This document shows, piece after piece, positions 27,467 through 36,528 of a DNA stretch of 64,000 nt. The stretch lies in assembly GCF_024723255.1 (NCBI RefSeq), contig NZ_JANIAC010000001.1, forward strand, positions 511,548 through 575,547, given 5' to 3'. The notes under the pieces were generated by a model. That model was not told the origin of the DNA. It ran no database searches and saw only the letters and a program-made list of their open reading frames with translations. Each line of letters opens with the position of its first letter. The stretch's first letter is position 1. Both the position numbers and the translations under genes were made by a program. This DNA comes from Aestuariibaculum sp. M13. Its GTDB lineage: Bacteria > Bacteroidota > Bacteroidia > Flavobacteriales > Flavobacteriaceae.

Positions 27467-29005
27467 ATGATTAAAACCAAACTTTTATTAAAACGAATAC
27501 TTCTCATGGCATTGGTGCTTCCTTTATTCGCCTCTGCTCAAAGCAAGAAAAAACCAAACATTCTTATTATATGGGGTGACGATGTTGGTATGTGGAACTT
27601 AAGTGCCTACCACCGTGGCATGATGGGAGGCTCTACACCTAACATCGATAAAATTGCCGATGAAGGTATGTTATTTATGGACCATTATGCACAACCGTCC
27701 TGTACGGCTGGTCGTGCCGCATTTATTACTGGACAATACCCTATACGTGTAGGGTTAGCAACCGTAGGTTTACCTGGCGCTCCTCAAGGTATGAGTGAAA
27801 AAGACCCAACATTAGCAACACTATTAAAACCAATGGGCTATGCTACCGGACAATTTGGTAAAAACCATTTAGGCGATCGCGACGAGCATTTACCTACCAA
27901 TCATGGGTTTGATGAGTTCTTCGGAATTTTATACCACTTAAATGCTGGTGAATATACAGAGCTTTACGATTTTCCTAAAGACCCTGAAGTAGCAAAACAA
28001 TTTGCGCAACGTGGAGTTATTCATTCCTGGGCACAAGCAGATGGTAGTCAGAAAATAGAAGATAAAGGTGGCTTTGGTGCTGAACGTCAAAAAACATTGG
28101 ACTGGGAGATTTTAAAAGAATCTAAACGTTTTATAACCGATGCCGTAAAAGACGATAAGCCGTTTTTTGTTTGGCATAACTTAACCCGTATGCACATGCA
28201 TACGCACCTTTCTGAAAAATACGATGGCGTTACTGGCTATGGTTTGTATGCCGATGGTGTTAAGGAAATGGACGATATTGTTGGCGAGCTTTTAAGTTTA
28301 CTTGAAGAATTAGATGTTGACGACAATACCATTGTTATGTTCTCTACTGATAACGGTGCTTACTCTTTTGTATGGCCTGATGGTGGTAACCATCCGTTTC
28401 GTGGTGAAAAAGGCGTAGGTGGCTATGAAGGTGGCTTTAAAGTTCCTATGATGGTAAAATGGCCTGGCGTAATTCCTGAAGGAACAACTACCGGAGAATT
28501 TATGACTATGGAAGACTGGTTACCCACTATTATGTCTCAGTTAGGAGAGCCTGACCTTAAAGAAAAAATGCTTGACAGCTATAAAGCAGGAAAAAGAAGC
28601 TACGAAAAAATCCATTTGGATGGCTACGATCAAACCGATCTTATCACCAAAAAAGGACCTTCCAAACGTAAAGAATTCTTCTATTTTACAGAAACCACTT
28701 TACATGGTGTTCGTTATGGGGATTATAAGTTTTTATTCAAAAAACAAGACAAATGGTTTAATGGTGTGCAACAAGATATGGTAACTCCTATTGTTGTTAA
28801 CCTTAAATTAGATCCGTTTGAGCGCTTTATTGAATCCAGAGGCTATAACGAGTGGTTGGAAGACAGAGCTTGGACATATGCCCCTGCATTTGGAAAAATA
28901 AGTGTATTTATGGAATCTCTAAAAGAATATCCGCCGCGAATGAAAAGTATGGAGTTCGATATTGATGAAGAGTTAAGAAAATTAACACCGACTAGTAAAA
29001 ACTAG
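27467..29005 (+). CDS. Sulfatase 1 of tandem cluster (CTAGR type)
   Basis: 512 aa. A signal peptide (about 1-25, cleaved after FASAQ) is followed by ILIIWGDDVG with metal ligands, the modification site CTAGR (Cys79), FGKNHLGD and FSTDNGAYSF. The CxAxR form replaces the proline of the classical CxPxR motif. It should be a periplasmic sulfate-ester hydrolase after conversion of Cys79 to formylglycine. It is the first of four tandem paralogues and differs most: its middle region after DEFFGILYHLN is shorter and its tail is distinct. Followed by its own terminator. Glycan target unknown. Confidence 0.9.
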   Translation: MIKTKLLLKRILLMALVLPLFASAQSKKKPNILIIWGDDVGMWNLSAYHRGMMGGSTPNIDKIADEGMLFMDHYAQPSCTAGRAAFITGQYPIRVGLATVGLPGAPQGMSEKDPTLATLLKPMGYATGQFGKNHLGDRDEHLPTNHGFDEFFGILYHLNAGEYTELYDFPKDPEVAKQFAQRGVIHSWAQADGSQKIEDKGGFGAERQKTLDWEILKESKRFITDAVKDDKPFFVWHNLTRMHMHTHLSEKYDGVTGYGLYADGVKEMDDIVGELLSLLEELDVDDNTIVMFSTDNGAYSFVWPDGGNHPFRGEKGVGGYEGGFKVPMMVKWPGVIPEGTTTGEFMTMEDWLPTIMSQLGEPDLKEKMLDSYKAGKRSYEKIHLDGYDQTDLITKKGPSKRKEFFYFTETTLHGVRYGDYKFLFKKQDKWFNGVQQDMVTPIVVNLKLDPFERFIESRGYNEWLEDRAWTYAPAFGKISVFMESLKEYPPRMKSMEFDIDEELRKLTPTSKN

Positions 29006-29057
29006 AACATTGTAAAAACATTATTAATTATAATACGTAAAAACAAAATGAACAAAG

Positions 29058-29088
29058 AACGCCTGGGTATTTTTCTCAGGCGTTTTTT
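29058..29088 (+). terminator. Terminator after sulfatase 1
   Basis: AACGCCTG (29058-29065) and CAGGCGTT (29077-29084) form the stem, followed by a T-run. Confidence 0.85.
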
Positions 29089-29172
29089 ATTCCATCCTTT
29101 TAAGTCTTTCAAAGATTTCTGTTATCCTTAATATCCCTGTTAAACTTTAACAATTTAACAATCAATATGCTG

Positions 29173-29200
29173 TTGTCTGGATTTATTTTTATTTGTATTT
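29173..29200 (+). promoter_or_regulatory. Promoter of sulfatase 2
   Basis: TTG (29173-29175) and TTTGTATTT (29192-29200) have the same spacing as in sulfatase 1. They lie in a leader nearly identical to that of sulfatase 1 (29141-29262 against 27341-27468). Confidence 0.5.
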
Positions 29201-29260
29201 TTAAGAATTAGTCTACAAATTACGATTAACAATTGATTTTTAAACTCTAATTTCAATATT

Positions 29261-30814
29261 ATGATTAAAACTAAACACTTAATTAAACGAATACTATTTG
29301 CGGTATTTGTATTACCACTGGCTACACTGGCACAAGACAAGCCCAACATTTTAATCATCTTTCCGGATGATGTGGGTTGGAGTAACGTAAGCGCCTATGG
29401 CAATGGCGTTATGGGTTATACAACACCTAATATAGACCGCATTGCTAAAGAAGGTGCCATGTTTACAGAACACTACGCGCAACCAAGCTGTACAGCCGGG
29501 CGTGCCGCATTAATTACCGGACAATACCCTATTAGAAGTGGTATGACCACCGTTGGTAGACCTGGTGGTCCGTTAGGATTAAAAAAGGAATCTCCAACCC
29601 TTGCCGAAGTTCTTAAAGAGCAAGGTTACGCCACAGGGCAATTTGGTAAAAACCATTTAGGTGATCTTAATTCGCATTTACCAACCGTTCATGGTTTTGA
29701 TGAGTTCTTCGGAAATTTATATCACTTAAACACTCAGGAAGAATACCAACAAAAAGACTACCCTCAGGATCCTGAATTCTTTAAAAAATATGGTACCCGC
29801 GGTGTTTTACATACCTGGGCTACAGATAAAGATGATACGACTGAAGATCCGCGTTTTGGTAAAGTTGGTAAACAACGTATTGAAGATACAGGGCAACTTT
29901 CAAGAGAACGCATGGAAACTGTAGACGAAGAGTTTCTAGAAGCTTCTTTAGATTTCATTAAACGTGCTCAAAAAGATGACAAACCGTATTTTGTTTGGTT
30001 TAACCCAAGTAGAATGCACATGTATACACATTTAAAACCTGAGAGTCGCTATTTAGCACTTGAGCATACTACCGAGCACGACTTTTATGGCAGCGGTATG
30101 ATGGAGCATGATATGATGATAGGCGACATGTTAGATAAACTTGAAAAAATGGGTGCTTTAGAGAACACTATAGTTATCTATTCTACCGATAACGGTCCGG
30201 AACATAGCGCACGCTTACATGGTGGTACCACACCGTTTAGAGGTGAAAAAATGACCACCTACGAAGGTGGTGTTCGTGTACCTATGATGGTGATGTGGAA
30301 GGATCATATCCCTAAAGGACAAGTACTAAAAGGTATTCAATCGCACATGGACATCTTCTCAACCGTAGCAGCCGCAGCAGGTGTGCCAGATGTTGCTGAT
30401 AAAATGATGAAAGAGAAAAAACAATATATCGACGGGGTTAACAACCTAGATTATTGGTTAGGCAAAAGCGACAAAAGTGAACGTAATAATTTCATTTATT
30501 ATCACGAATCTACAATAAGAGCGATTAGAATTAACCAATGGAAATTACATTTTGAAACCAGCGAAAACTATTACGCGCCTTATGAAAAACAAAAGTTTCC
30601 TATTATGTACAACATCCATTTCGACCCTTACGAAAGTTTTGATAACCTGACAGATCGTTCCGATATCGTACAAAAGAAACAATTCTTAAATGAACCTGTT
30701 CAGGAAATTCTTGGAGAACATATTAAATCACTTCAGGAATATCCGCCTGTACAAAAAGCAGCTACACTAGACTTTTCTGAGTTAATGAAAGGTTTACAGG
30801 CAGGTAAGCAATAA
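29261..30814 (+). CDS. Sulfatase 2 of tandem cluster (CTAGR type)
   Basis: 517 aa. A signal peptide (about 1-24, TLAQ) is followed by [16 protein letters not shown] with Cys77 as the residue to be modified, [10 protein letters not shown], and [20 protein letters not shown]. The C-terminal half shares long blocks with sulfatase 3 (for example [11 protein letters not shown], also at the DNA level). It is a periplasmic glycan sulfatase by family. Own promoter and terminator; part of the four-gene tandem set. Confidence 0.92.
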   Translation: MIKTKHLIKRILFAVFVLPLATLAQDKPNILIIFPDDVGWSNVSAYGNGVMGYTTPNIDRIAKEGAMFTEHYAQPSCTAGRAALITGQYPIRSGMTTVGRPGGPLGLKKESPTLAEVLKEQGYATGQFGKNHLGDLNSHLPTVHGFDEFFGNLYHLNTQEEYQQKDYPQDPEFFKKYGTRGVLHTWATDKDDTTEDPRFGKVGKQRIEDTGQLSRERMETVDEEFLEASLDFIKRAQKDDKPYFVWFNPSRMHMYTHLKPESRYLALEHTTEHDFYGSGMMEHDMMIGDMLDKLEKMGALENTIVIYSTDNGPEHSARLHGGTTPFRGEKMTTYEGGVRVPMMVMWKDHIPKGQVLKGIQSHMDIFSTVAAAAGVPDVADKMMKEKKQYIDGVNNLDYWLGKSDKSERNNFIYYHESTIRAIRINQWKLHFETSENYYAPYEKQKFPIMYNIHFDPYESFDNLTDRSDIVQKKQFLNEPVQEILGEHIKSLQEYPPVQKAATLDFSELMKGLQAGKQ

Positions 30815-30832
30815 CCCTTTTATATAAATCAT

Positions 30833-30866
30833 AAAAAAGCCCGGGCAATGCTCGGGCTTTTTTTAT
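30833..30866 (+). terminator. Terminator after sulfatase 2
   Basis: The AAAAAAGCCCG and CGGGCTTTTTT arms around 30833-30864 form a stable hairpin followed by a T-run. Confidence 0.85.
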
Positions 30867-30964
30867 TCGCATATTTTAAACTAACAAGTACCGGAGACTT
30901 TTCAACTTTATATTATCATAACACAAACAAAACATTAGCTTACAATTATTTACACAATTATTTG

Positions 30965-30972
30965 TATCTTTA
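30965..30972 (+). promoter_or_regulatory. Probable -7 element of sulfatase 3
   Basis: TATCTTTA fits the TAnnTTTG class, about 93 bases before the ATG. A clear -33 element was not found, and the leader is unlike those of the other three sulfatases. Confidence 0.35.
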
Positions 30973-31064
30973 GGAAAAACCAACAAAACAAACCTACACT
31001 CTGGTTTTAAATATAAGTTAGTCACTTTTTAATTTATTTATTAACCTTTAACTTGTTTTAAATT

Positions 31065-32636
31065 ATGAATTTAAAAACTATTGCTACTACACTAATTTTA
31101 AGTGTGACTATGGGCGCATTCGCTCAGGACAAACCCAATATTTTAGTTATTTGGGGTGACGACATTGGCTGGCAAAATGTAAGTGCTTATGGTATGGGTA
31201 CCATGGGTTACACCACACCTAACATTGACCAGATTGGCTACGACGGTATCCGATTTACCGATCATTACGCACAACCCAGCTGTACTGCTGGTAGAGCTTC
31301 GTTTATTACCGGGCAATACCCTATAAGAAGTGGTATGACTACCGTAGGACAACCCGGAGATGCTTTAGGACTTCAGGCCGCATCACCTTGTTTAGCCGAA
31401 GTATTAAAAGAAGAAGGCTACGCCACCGGACACTTTGGTAAAAACCACCTGGGCGACCGTAACGAGCACCTTCCAACCGCTCATGGTTTCGATGAATTCT
31501 ACGGCAATCTTTATCATTTAAATACTCAGGAAGAATCAGAACAACGTGACTATCAGAATTTTGCAAAGCTTTATTCTGGTGATTTAGAAGCGTACGAAAA
31601 GAAATTTGGTACGCGCGGTGTGATCCACTCCTGGGCAACCAATTCAGAAGACAGTACAGATGATCCGCGTTTTGGCAAAGTAGGGAAACAACGTATTGAA
31701 GACACAGGTCCGTTAACACAGGAACGCATGAAAGATTTTGACGGTTCTGAAGTTATCCCTATGGCAGAAAAGTTCATGAAAAAAGCCAAGGACGATAAGA
31801 AACCCTTCTTTGTTTGGTTAAATACGTCAAGAATGCACTTATACACCCGTTTAAATGATAAATGGCGCTATGCGGCAGAAAACTTCACTTCAGAAGCCGA
31901 TTATTACGGCAGTGGTATGTTACAGCACGATTACGATATAGGAACCGTATTAAAATGGTTAAAAGATCAAGGCTTAGATAAAAACACGATTATCTGGTAT
32001 TCTACCGATAATGGACCAGAACACAATTCATGGCCTCATGGTGGTACTACACCATTCCGTGGTGAAAAGATGGGAACTACCGAAGGTGGTGTTCGTGTTG
32101 TAAGTATGGTAAAATGGCCTGGCGTTATCGAACCTAACCAGGTTAAAAATGGTATTCAGGCACATATGGACATGTTTACTTCTTTAGCAGCTGCTGCGGG
32201 TGTTGATAACGTTGCAGACAAAATGATGAAAGAGAAAAAACAATATATAGACGGGGTTAACAACTTACCATACTGGAAAAACGAAACTCAGGAATCTGAG
32301 AGAGATATGTTCTACTACTATTACGAAAGCAAATTAAATGCGGTTCGTATGGGGCCTTGGAAATTCCATTTTAACTGGAAAGAAACGTATTATAGTAATA
32401 TAGAACCAAGAACAGCGCCAATTATCTTTAATCTTCGAATGGATCCATTTGAAAGCTATAAATCTGAAGACGCTTACGGTCACTTAATGCAAAAAGTATC
32501 CTGGCTTATGGCTCCAATGGGAGAACAAATGAACAAGCATATTAAAACCTTACTCGACTATCCTCCGGTACAAGGTGGTAAAAGTTTTGATATGTCGAAT
32601 GTTATGGATGCTGTAGTTAAAAAAGGCCATCAGTAA
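31065..32636 (+). CDS. Sulfatase 3 of tandem cluster (CTAGR type)
   Basis: 523 aa. A signal peptide (about 1-21, GAFAQ) is followed by [16 protein letters not shown] (Cys73), [10 protein letters not shown], and [20 protein letters not shown]. It is closest to sulfatase 2. It has an insert after the [14 protein letters not shown] region that the others lack or have shorter. It should be a periplasmic sulfate-ester hydrolase. Its leader is unrelated to those of copies 1, 2 and 4, so it may be regulated separately. Confidence 0.92.
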   Translation: MNLKTIATTLILSVTMGAFAQDKPNILVIWGDDIGWQNVSAYGMGTMGYTTPNIDQIGYDGIRFTDHYAQPSCTAGRASFITGQYPIRSGMTTVGQPGDALGLQAASPCLAEVLKEEGYATGHFGKNHLGDRNEHLPTAHGFDEFYGNLYHLNTQEESEQRDYQNFAKLYSGDLEAYEKKFGTRGVIHSWATNSEDSTDDPRFGKVGKQRIEDTGPLTQERMKDFDGSEVIPMAEKFMKKAKDDKKPFFVWLNTSRMHLYTRLNDKWRYAAENFTSEADYYGSGMLQHDYDIGTVLKWLKDQGLDKNTIIWYSTDNGPEHNSWPHGGTTPFRGEKMGTTEGGVRVVSMVKWPGVIEPNQVKNGIQAHMDMFTSLAAAAGVDNVADKMMKEKKQYIDGVNNLPYWKNETQESERDMFYYYYESKLNAVRMGPWKFHFNWKETYYSNIEPRTAPIIFNLRMDPFESYKSEDAYGHLMQKVSWLMAPMGEQMNKHIKTLLDYPPVQGGKSFDMSNVMDAVVKKGHQ

Positions 32637-32657
32637 CACAACACACATAAACAAGTT

Positions 32658-32690
32658 AAAAAGGTCTGGATATAATCCGGACCTTTTTGT
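32658..32690 (+). terminator. Terminator after sulfatase 3
   Basis: AAAAAGGTCTGGA (32658-32670) and TCCGGACCTTTTT (32676-32688) pair with one wobble and run into T. Confidence 0.88.
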
Positions 32691-32834
32691 TTGCTAATGG
32701 CACCAATTTAATATCAGTTTTCACTCCCTGCAAAACATAATAATTAAAAGAAACCCTACATTTTTAAGCTAATCAGGTCATACAATCGGTTACAAAGTAT
32801 CCTGAATTTTAACAAAATAGACGCCTAATTTACT

Positions 32835-32862
32835 TTGTCGATAAATATTCTTTTACGTATTT
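32835..32862 (+). promoter_or_regulatory. Promoter of sulfatase 4
   Basis: TTG (32835-32837) and TACGTATTT (32854-32862) have the same 16-nt spacer and -7 sequence as sulfatase 1. The ATG of the ancestral frame is at 32925. Confidence 0.55.
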
Positions 32863-32983
32863 TCAAAGCATTATCTTACAAGTATAGAGTAACACTTAAA
32901 TATTAAACTTTAATTTCTATAATTATGATTAAAACCAAACCACTATTTAAACGAATATTGTTTCAGCATTCGTATTCCCTTTC

Positions 32984-34498
32984 TTGGCACTCGCTCAAGA
33001 CAAACCCAATATTTTAGTTATTATGGTGGATGACGTGGCGCCTAACTCCTTAGGGTGCTATAGTTTAGGTATGCAATATCCAACGCCAAATATCGACCGC
33101 ATCGCTAAAGAAGGTGCCATATTTACCGACCACTACTCACAACCCAGTTGTACCGCCGGGCGTGCCGCCTTTATTACCGGACAAAAACCAGTACGTACCG
33201 GATTAACCACTGTAGGGCAACCAGGTAATCCTCTGGGACTTAAAAAAGAAGACCCTACCCTGGCGGAATTATTGAAACCTATGGGCTACATGACGGCTCA
33301 GTATGGTAAAAACCACTTAGGAGACCGTAATGAGCATTTACCTACGGTTCACGGGTTCGATGAGTTCTTTGGTAACCTGTATCACTTAAACGTATCGGAA
33401 GAAGAAGAACAGGAAGATTACCCAAAAAGCGAAGCCTTCTACGAAAAATATGGGCCTCGTGGTATTATTGAGTCTTACGCAACAGACAAATATGACAGCA
33501 CCGAAGATCCGCGTTTTGGCGTTATAGGAAAACAAAAAGTTACCGATATTGGTAAACTAACGTCTAAGCGAATGGAAACCTTCGATGAAGAATTGGTAGC
33601 TAAAACCAAAGACTTCATGAAACGTGCTAAAGATGCTAAAAAGCCGTTTTTTATCTGGCACGCCACCAGCCGTATGCACGTGTACACCCACTTAAAAGAA
33701 GCATCAAGAAATCTGGCTACACCTATTAGTACCGATATGGACTTATTTGGTTCTGGTTTAATGGAGCATGATGGGCATGTAGGGCAACTGTTAGATTATA
33801 TGGAAGATTTAGGTATCGATGAAAATACCATTGTAATTTACACCACCGATAACGGCCCGGAACAAAGTACCTTCCCACACGCTGGTGTAACGATGTTTAG
33901 AGGCGAAAAAATGACCACTTACGAAGGCGGTGTACGTTCGCCTTTTATGGTACGCTGGCCTAAAAACATTCCTGCTGGTTTAGTTAGAAATGGTATCTCA
34001 GCTCACGAAGATGTGTTACCAACCCTTATGGCTGCCGTTGGAAAAGAAAACATTAAAGACGACTTAAAGAAAGGCTATAAAGCCGGCGATATGACTTATA
34101 AAGTTTATGTAGACGGCTTCCAGAATTTAGACTACTGGACTGGTAAAACAGATGAATCTTCCAGAAACTATTTCTTTTATTACTACGAATCAGGTTTAAC
34201 AGCAATGCGTGTAGGCCCTTGGAAAATGCACTTTGCTACCAAAGAGCGTTATTTTGACGATATGGTTAGTCACACCATGCCGCAGTTGTTTAACTTAAGA
34301 AAAGATCCATTTGAAAAATACGACGATATTACTGGTTTCCATTTAATTATGGAGAAATCTTGGGTTATGCAACCTGCCATAGGTTTATTAAGCGAGCATC
34401 TGGCAACATTTAAAGAGTTTCCGCCACGTCAGGCAGCTGCATCGTTAGATATTAACAAGGCTATTGATGCCATTTTAAAATCGGACACCAGGCAATAA
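32984..34498 (+). CDS. Sulfatase 4 of tandem cluster, frameshifted in the signal peptide
   Basis: The catalytic part is intact: [27 protein letters not shown] and YTTDNGPEQSTF. The expected start is ATG 32925 (MIKTKPLFKRILF, like copies 1 and 2), but that frame ends at 33017. Relative to the paralogues one T is missing from the TTTT expected near 32961-32963. Restoring it would give LFSAFVFPFLALAQDKPN, a normal signal peptide. As written, the long frame begins only at an internal TTG (32984) with no signal. So this is a recently broken gene, a slippage-switchable gene or a sequencing error. Length after the signal equals its paralogues. Confidence 0.75.
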   Translation: MALAQDKPNILVIMVDDVAPNSLGCYSLGMQYPTPNIDRIAKEGAIFTDHYSQPSCTAGRAAFITGQKPVRTGLTTVGQPGNPLGLKKEDPTLAELLKPMGYMTAQYGKNHLGDRNEHLPTVHGFDEFFGNLYHLNVSEEEEQEDYPKSEAFYEKYGPRGIIESYATDKYDSTEDPRFGVIGKQKVTDIGKLTSKRMETFDEELVAKTKDFMKRAKDAKKPFFIWHATSRMHVYTHLKEASRNLATPISTDMDLFGSGLMEHDGHVGQLLDYMEDLGIDENTIVIYTTDNGPEQSTFPHAGVTMFRGEKMTTYEGGVRSPFMVRWPKNIPAGLVRNGISAHEDVLPTLMAAVGKENIKDDLKKGYKAGDMTYKVYVDGFQNLDYWTGKTDESSRNYFFYYYESGLTAMRVGPWKMHFATKERYFDDMVSHTMPQLFNLRKDPFEKYDDITGFHLIMEKSWVMQPAIGLLSEHLATFKEFPPRQAAASLDINKAIDAILKSDTRQ

Positions 34499-34524
34499 TC
34501 ACTTTACCACACAAATAATTACGA

Positions 34525-34558
34525 AACACCCGGCCTTTTGGTTCGGGTGTTTTTTTTA
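34525..34558 (+). terminator. Terminator after sulfatase 4
   Basis: AACACCCG (34525-34532) and CGGGTGTT (34544-34551) form the stem, followed by eight T. Confidence 0.88.
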
Positions 34559-34702
34559 TATCCTTAAAACATGAGATGAAAAAATACGTAGAAGTAAGTA
34601 TTTTTTATCTGTAAGATTTTTATTAACTATGTGATTTACAATTTATTAATCCATGTATCCATGAACTAATCGTCAACATAACAGCACCCAAACCCCTCTA
34701 TT

Positions 34703-34918
34703 ATGAAACCTGAACACCCTAAAAGTAGTGCCTTTAAAGATGAGCACTGGATGACCGCCGACGAAGTACAACGTTTCTTTAAAATTAGTCGAAGCACCCT
34801 GTACCGCTGGTGCAAACAAAAACAACTGCCCTACACCACTATGGGAGGCACGCGCTACTACCCGAAGTATTTTACCCTGAATTTGATGCAGCATAATATG
34901 CGTTGGGAAGATTTGTAG
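34703..34918 (+). CDS. Small HTH (excisionase/MerR-like) DNA-binding protein
   Basis: 71 aa. The core MTADEVQRFFKISRSTLYRW followed by GGTRYYPKYF is the winged-helix pattern of excisionase-like HTH proteins used by Bacteroidota mobile elements. Its last codons (WEDL, stop) and the 50 bases after it match the 3' end of the GIY-YIG gene at 35.2 kb (67-nt window, about 57 identities). So the tail either overlaps or was formed by a GIY-YIG element remnant. No integrase is nearby. Confidence 0.82.
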   Translation: MKPEHPKSSAFKDEHWMTADEVQRFFKISRSTLYRWCKQKQLPYTTMGGTRYYPKYFTLNLMQHNMRWEDL

Positions 34919-34969
34919 GTAGCTGTGGAAACTAAAGATGGAGATTCCGAAACCAATTCGGAATGACAA
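34903..34969 (+). repeat. 3' remnant of a GIY-YIG element with solo right unit
   Basis: The segment 34903-34969 matches 35474-35540 without gaps at about 57 of 67 positions. It holds the NWEDL-encoding end of the GIY-YIG gene and the right palindromic unit (34942-34968, core ATTCCGAA...TTCGGAAT, ending ATGACA). The 5' part of the gene and the left unit are absent. Confidence 0.75.
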
Positions 34970-34991
34970 TATTTGTTTATCATATTTATCC

Positions 34992-35114
34992 TGTCATGCT
35001 GAACTTGTTTCAGCATCTACAGAACCCAGCCCCCGAACCAAGCAAAATAACCGCATTAGTTAGCAAACACATAGTGCTTTATCTAATAGATTCCGAAACC
35101 AGTTCGGAATGACA
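34992..35114 (+). repeat. Palindromic unit pair with 69-nt spacer
   Basis: Left unit 34992-35018 (identical to the one inside trpF) and right unit 35088-35114 (core ATTCCGAA...TTCGGAAT, ending ATGACA). The spacer has no recognisable content. Confidence 0.88.
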
Positions 35115-35124
35115 AACTCCCTAT

Positions 35125-35173
35125 TGTCATGCTGAACTTATTTAGCTTCGCTGAATCTTCGATTTCAGCATCT
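35125..35173 (+). repeat. Left unit of the 35.2-kb GIY-YIG element (49-nt form)
   Basis: It starts TGTCATGCTGAACTT and ends TTTCAGCATCT, but the loop is expanded by 22 nt containing AGCTTCGCTGAATC. The same long form recurs at 35630-35678. It lies 31 bases before the GIY-YIG ATG. Confidence 0.85.
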
Positions 35174-35204
35174 CATATCTCACGCAAAATTAAACTAATT
35201 AACT

Positions 35205-35537
35205 ATGAAACGTACATATCACAACTACTGGGTTTATATCATAACCAACAAACCTCGAGGTACACTTTATATAGGTGTAACCGGTGGTATCGATGATAGA
35301 ATGGAACGACATGTTTTAGGAAAAGGTTCAGCATTTACTAAGAAATATAAACTAAAACGACTGGTTTATTTCGAGGAGTTTCAATTTATAAATGATGCTA
35401 TAAAACGAGAAAAGCAATTGAAGAATTGGCATCGACAATGGAAGATTAACTTAATAGAACAAAACAATCCGAATTGGGAAGATTTATGGGTACCCTTGGG
35501 CACTGAAGATGGAGATTCCGAAACAAGTTCGGAATGA
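35205..35537 (+). CDS. Single-domain GIY-YIG nuclease (second copy)
   Basis: 110 aa. GIY-YIG core WVYI and LYIG, then arginine in DDRMERH and glutamate in LVYFEEF; AIKREKQLKNWHRQWKINLI is nearly identical to the trp-operon copy. The last residues (about 103-110, GDSETSSE) and the TGA stop are encoded by the right palindromic unit, so the protein has a tail made of repeat sequence. It is bracketed by left unit 35125-35173 and right unit 35513-35539, inside a dense run of such units. Inference: it acts on the palindromes as part of a mobile element. Confidence 0.9.
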   Translation: MKRTYHNYWVYIITNKPRGTLYIGVTGGIDDRMERHVLGKGSAFTKKYKLKRLVYFEEFQFINDAIKREKQLKNWHRQWKINLIEQNNPNWEDLWVPLGTEDGDSETSSE

Positions 35538-35539
35538 CA
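35513..35539 (+). repeat. Right unit of the 35.2-kb GIY-YIG element
   Basis: Core ATTCCGAA-ACAAG-TTCGGAAT (35515-35535) ending ATGACA. The TGA stop of the GIY-YIG gene (35535-35537) lies within it. Confidence 0.88.
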
Positions 35540-35548
35540 AAATCTCCC

Positions 35549-35619
35549 TGTCATGCTGAACTTGATTCAGCATCTATACCCCCTTTGCAGCTAGACCCTG
35601 AATCAAGTTCAGGGTGACA
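35549..35619 (+). repeat. Palindromic unit pair with 17-nt spacer
   Basis: Left unit 35549-35575 (TGTCATGCTGAAC...CAGCATCT) and right unit 35593-35619 (core CCCTGAA-TCAAG-TTCAGGG, ending GTGACA). Confidence 0.9.
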
Positions 35620-35629
35620 CCACTACAAC

Positions 35630-35720
35630 TGTCATACTGAATTTATTTAGCTTCGCTGAATCTTTGATTTCAGCATCTCTACCTCTTGTGGCCAGACCCT
35701 GAATCAAGTTCAGGGTGACA
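35630..35720 (+). repeat. Palindromic unit pair with long left unit
   Basis: A left unit in 49-nt form (35630-35678, like 35125-35173), a 15-nt spacer and right unit 35694-35720, which is identical to 35593-35619. It is the last unit of the cluster. Confidence 0.9.
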
Positions 35721-35818
35721 AAGTTCATCTCTTTTGAACAGGCATATCACAAAAAAAGTGAGAAGCACAACACCCCTCACTATTTAAAACTCACGTCTCA
35801 CGACATACGCCTTACACC

Positions 35819-36463
35819 TTACGATACCGTAACCGCACCTAAAAACGTACTCGTCGCAGCCAGTTGCTTATCGGCTGTTACGAAAGTCGCCCATACCTGA
35901 ACCTGCTGGCCTGCCCAGTATGCTGGCAGTGGCATTTGTACCGTGGTAAGGTCTCTGGTTCCTGCCGGGTTAGCTGTTTCAAACAAATCGAGCGCCTCGC
36001 AATACACGACCACCACCAGCTCGTCGGTAGTGGCGGCATTACCCTGCCCACTGTTATCATCCCAGGTGATGGTGAGTTCCTGACTGGCAGCAGCTACCAC
36101 GGCCCCATTCGCCAGTCCGCGTAAATCACCTTTGGCAATAAGTACCTTCGGGTAATCTATGGTATAGTCGCCCAACCCATCGGGTAACAAAGCTTCTTTT
36201 AACACATAACCCGTAGCCAGATTAAAAGCACTTTTGTCTCCCTGCTGTTTTCCATAATACGACGACAAGATATTTTTTATAGGCGTTACAAAACCTATAG
36301 CCGTTTTAAACCGCACACGCTGATCGAGCTGTGCCGTTGTTGGCACATAATTACCGCGTTGCGGTAAACTGCGCATAATATCTTGTCCGCGCCAACGTGC
36401 ACCCACCACGTTACCTACTTTTCCGGAGAACCCTCCAAGGATGCCTTTACTAAATTTTCCCAT
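35819..36463 (-). CDS. DUF6266-family protein
   Basis: 214 aa. The N-terminus MGKFSKGILGGFSGKVGNVV with ARWRGQDIMRSLPQR is characteristic of DUF6266, a Bacteroidota family of unknown function. The middle and end are beta-rich with Ig-like strands (QELTITWDDNSGQGNA, QVQVWATFVTADKQ). No signal peptide. Base composition is clearly GC-richer than the surroundings, a sign of transfer. Its upstream region carries a seven-copy 10-bp direct repeat. It lies next to the palindromic-unit cluster and the HTH gene, so it may be part of an island. Confidence 0.82.
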   Translation of the reverse strand: MGKFSKGILGGFSGKVGNVVGARWRGQDIMRSLPQRGNYVPTTAQLDQRVRFKTAIGFVTPIKNILSSYYGKQQGDKSAFNLATGYVLKEALLPDGLGDYTIDYPKVLIAKGDLRGLANGAVVAAASQELTITWDDNSGQGNAATTDELVVVVYCEALDLFETANPAGTRDLTTVQMPLPAYWAGQQVQVWATFVTADKQLAATSTFLGAVTVS

Positions 36464-36528
36464 GATATATGATTTTTAGGGGTTAAACAGTTCGAAACTA
36501 GCACACAACACACTGAATTACAAATCTA

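Noticed and set aside
31339-31846. Long antisense frames inside sulfatase 3
   Set aside because: They are frame shadows of a strongly conserved gene, with no family, start context or terminator.
34673-34969. Minus-strand frame over the HTH gene
   Set aside because: It is a shadow of the HTH gene and of a palindromic unit; no start context or conservation signal.
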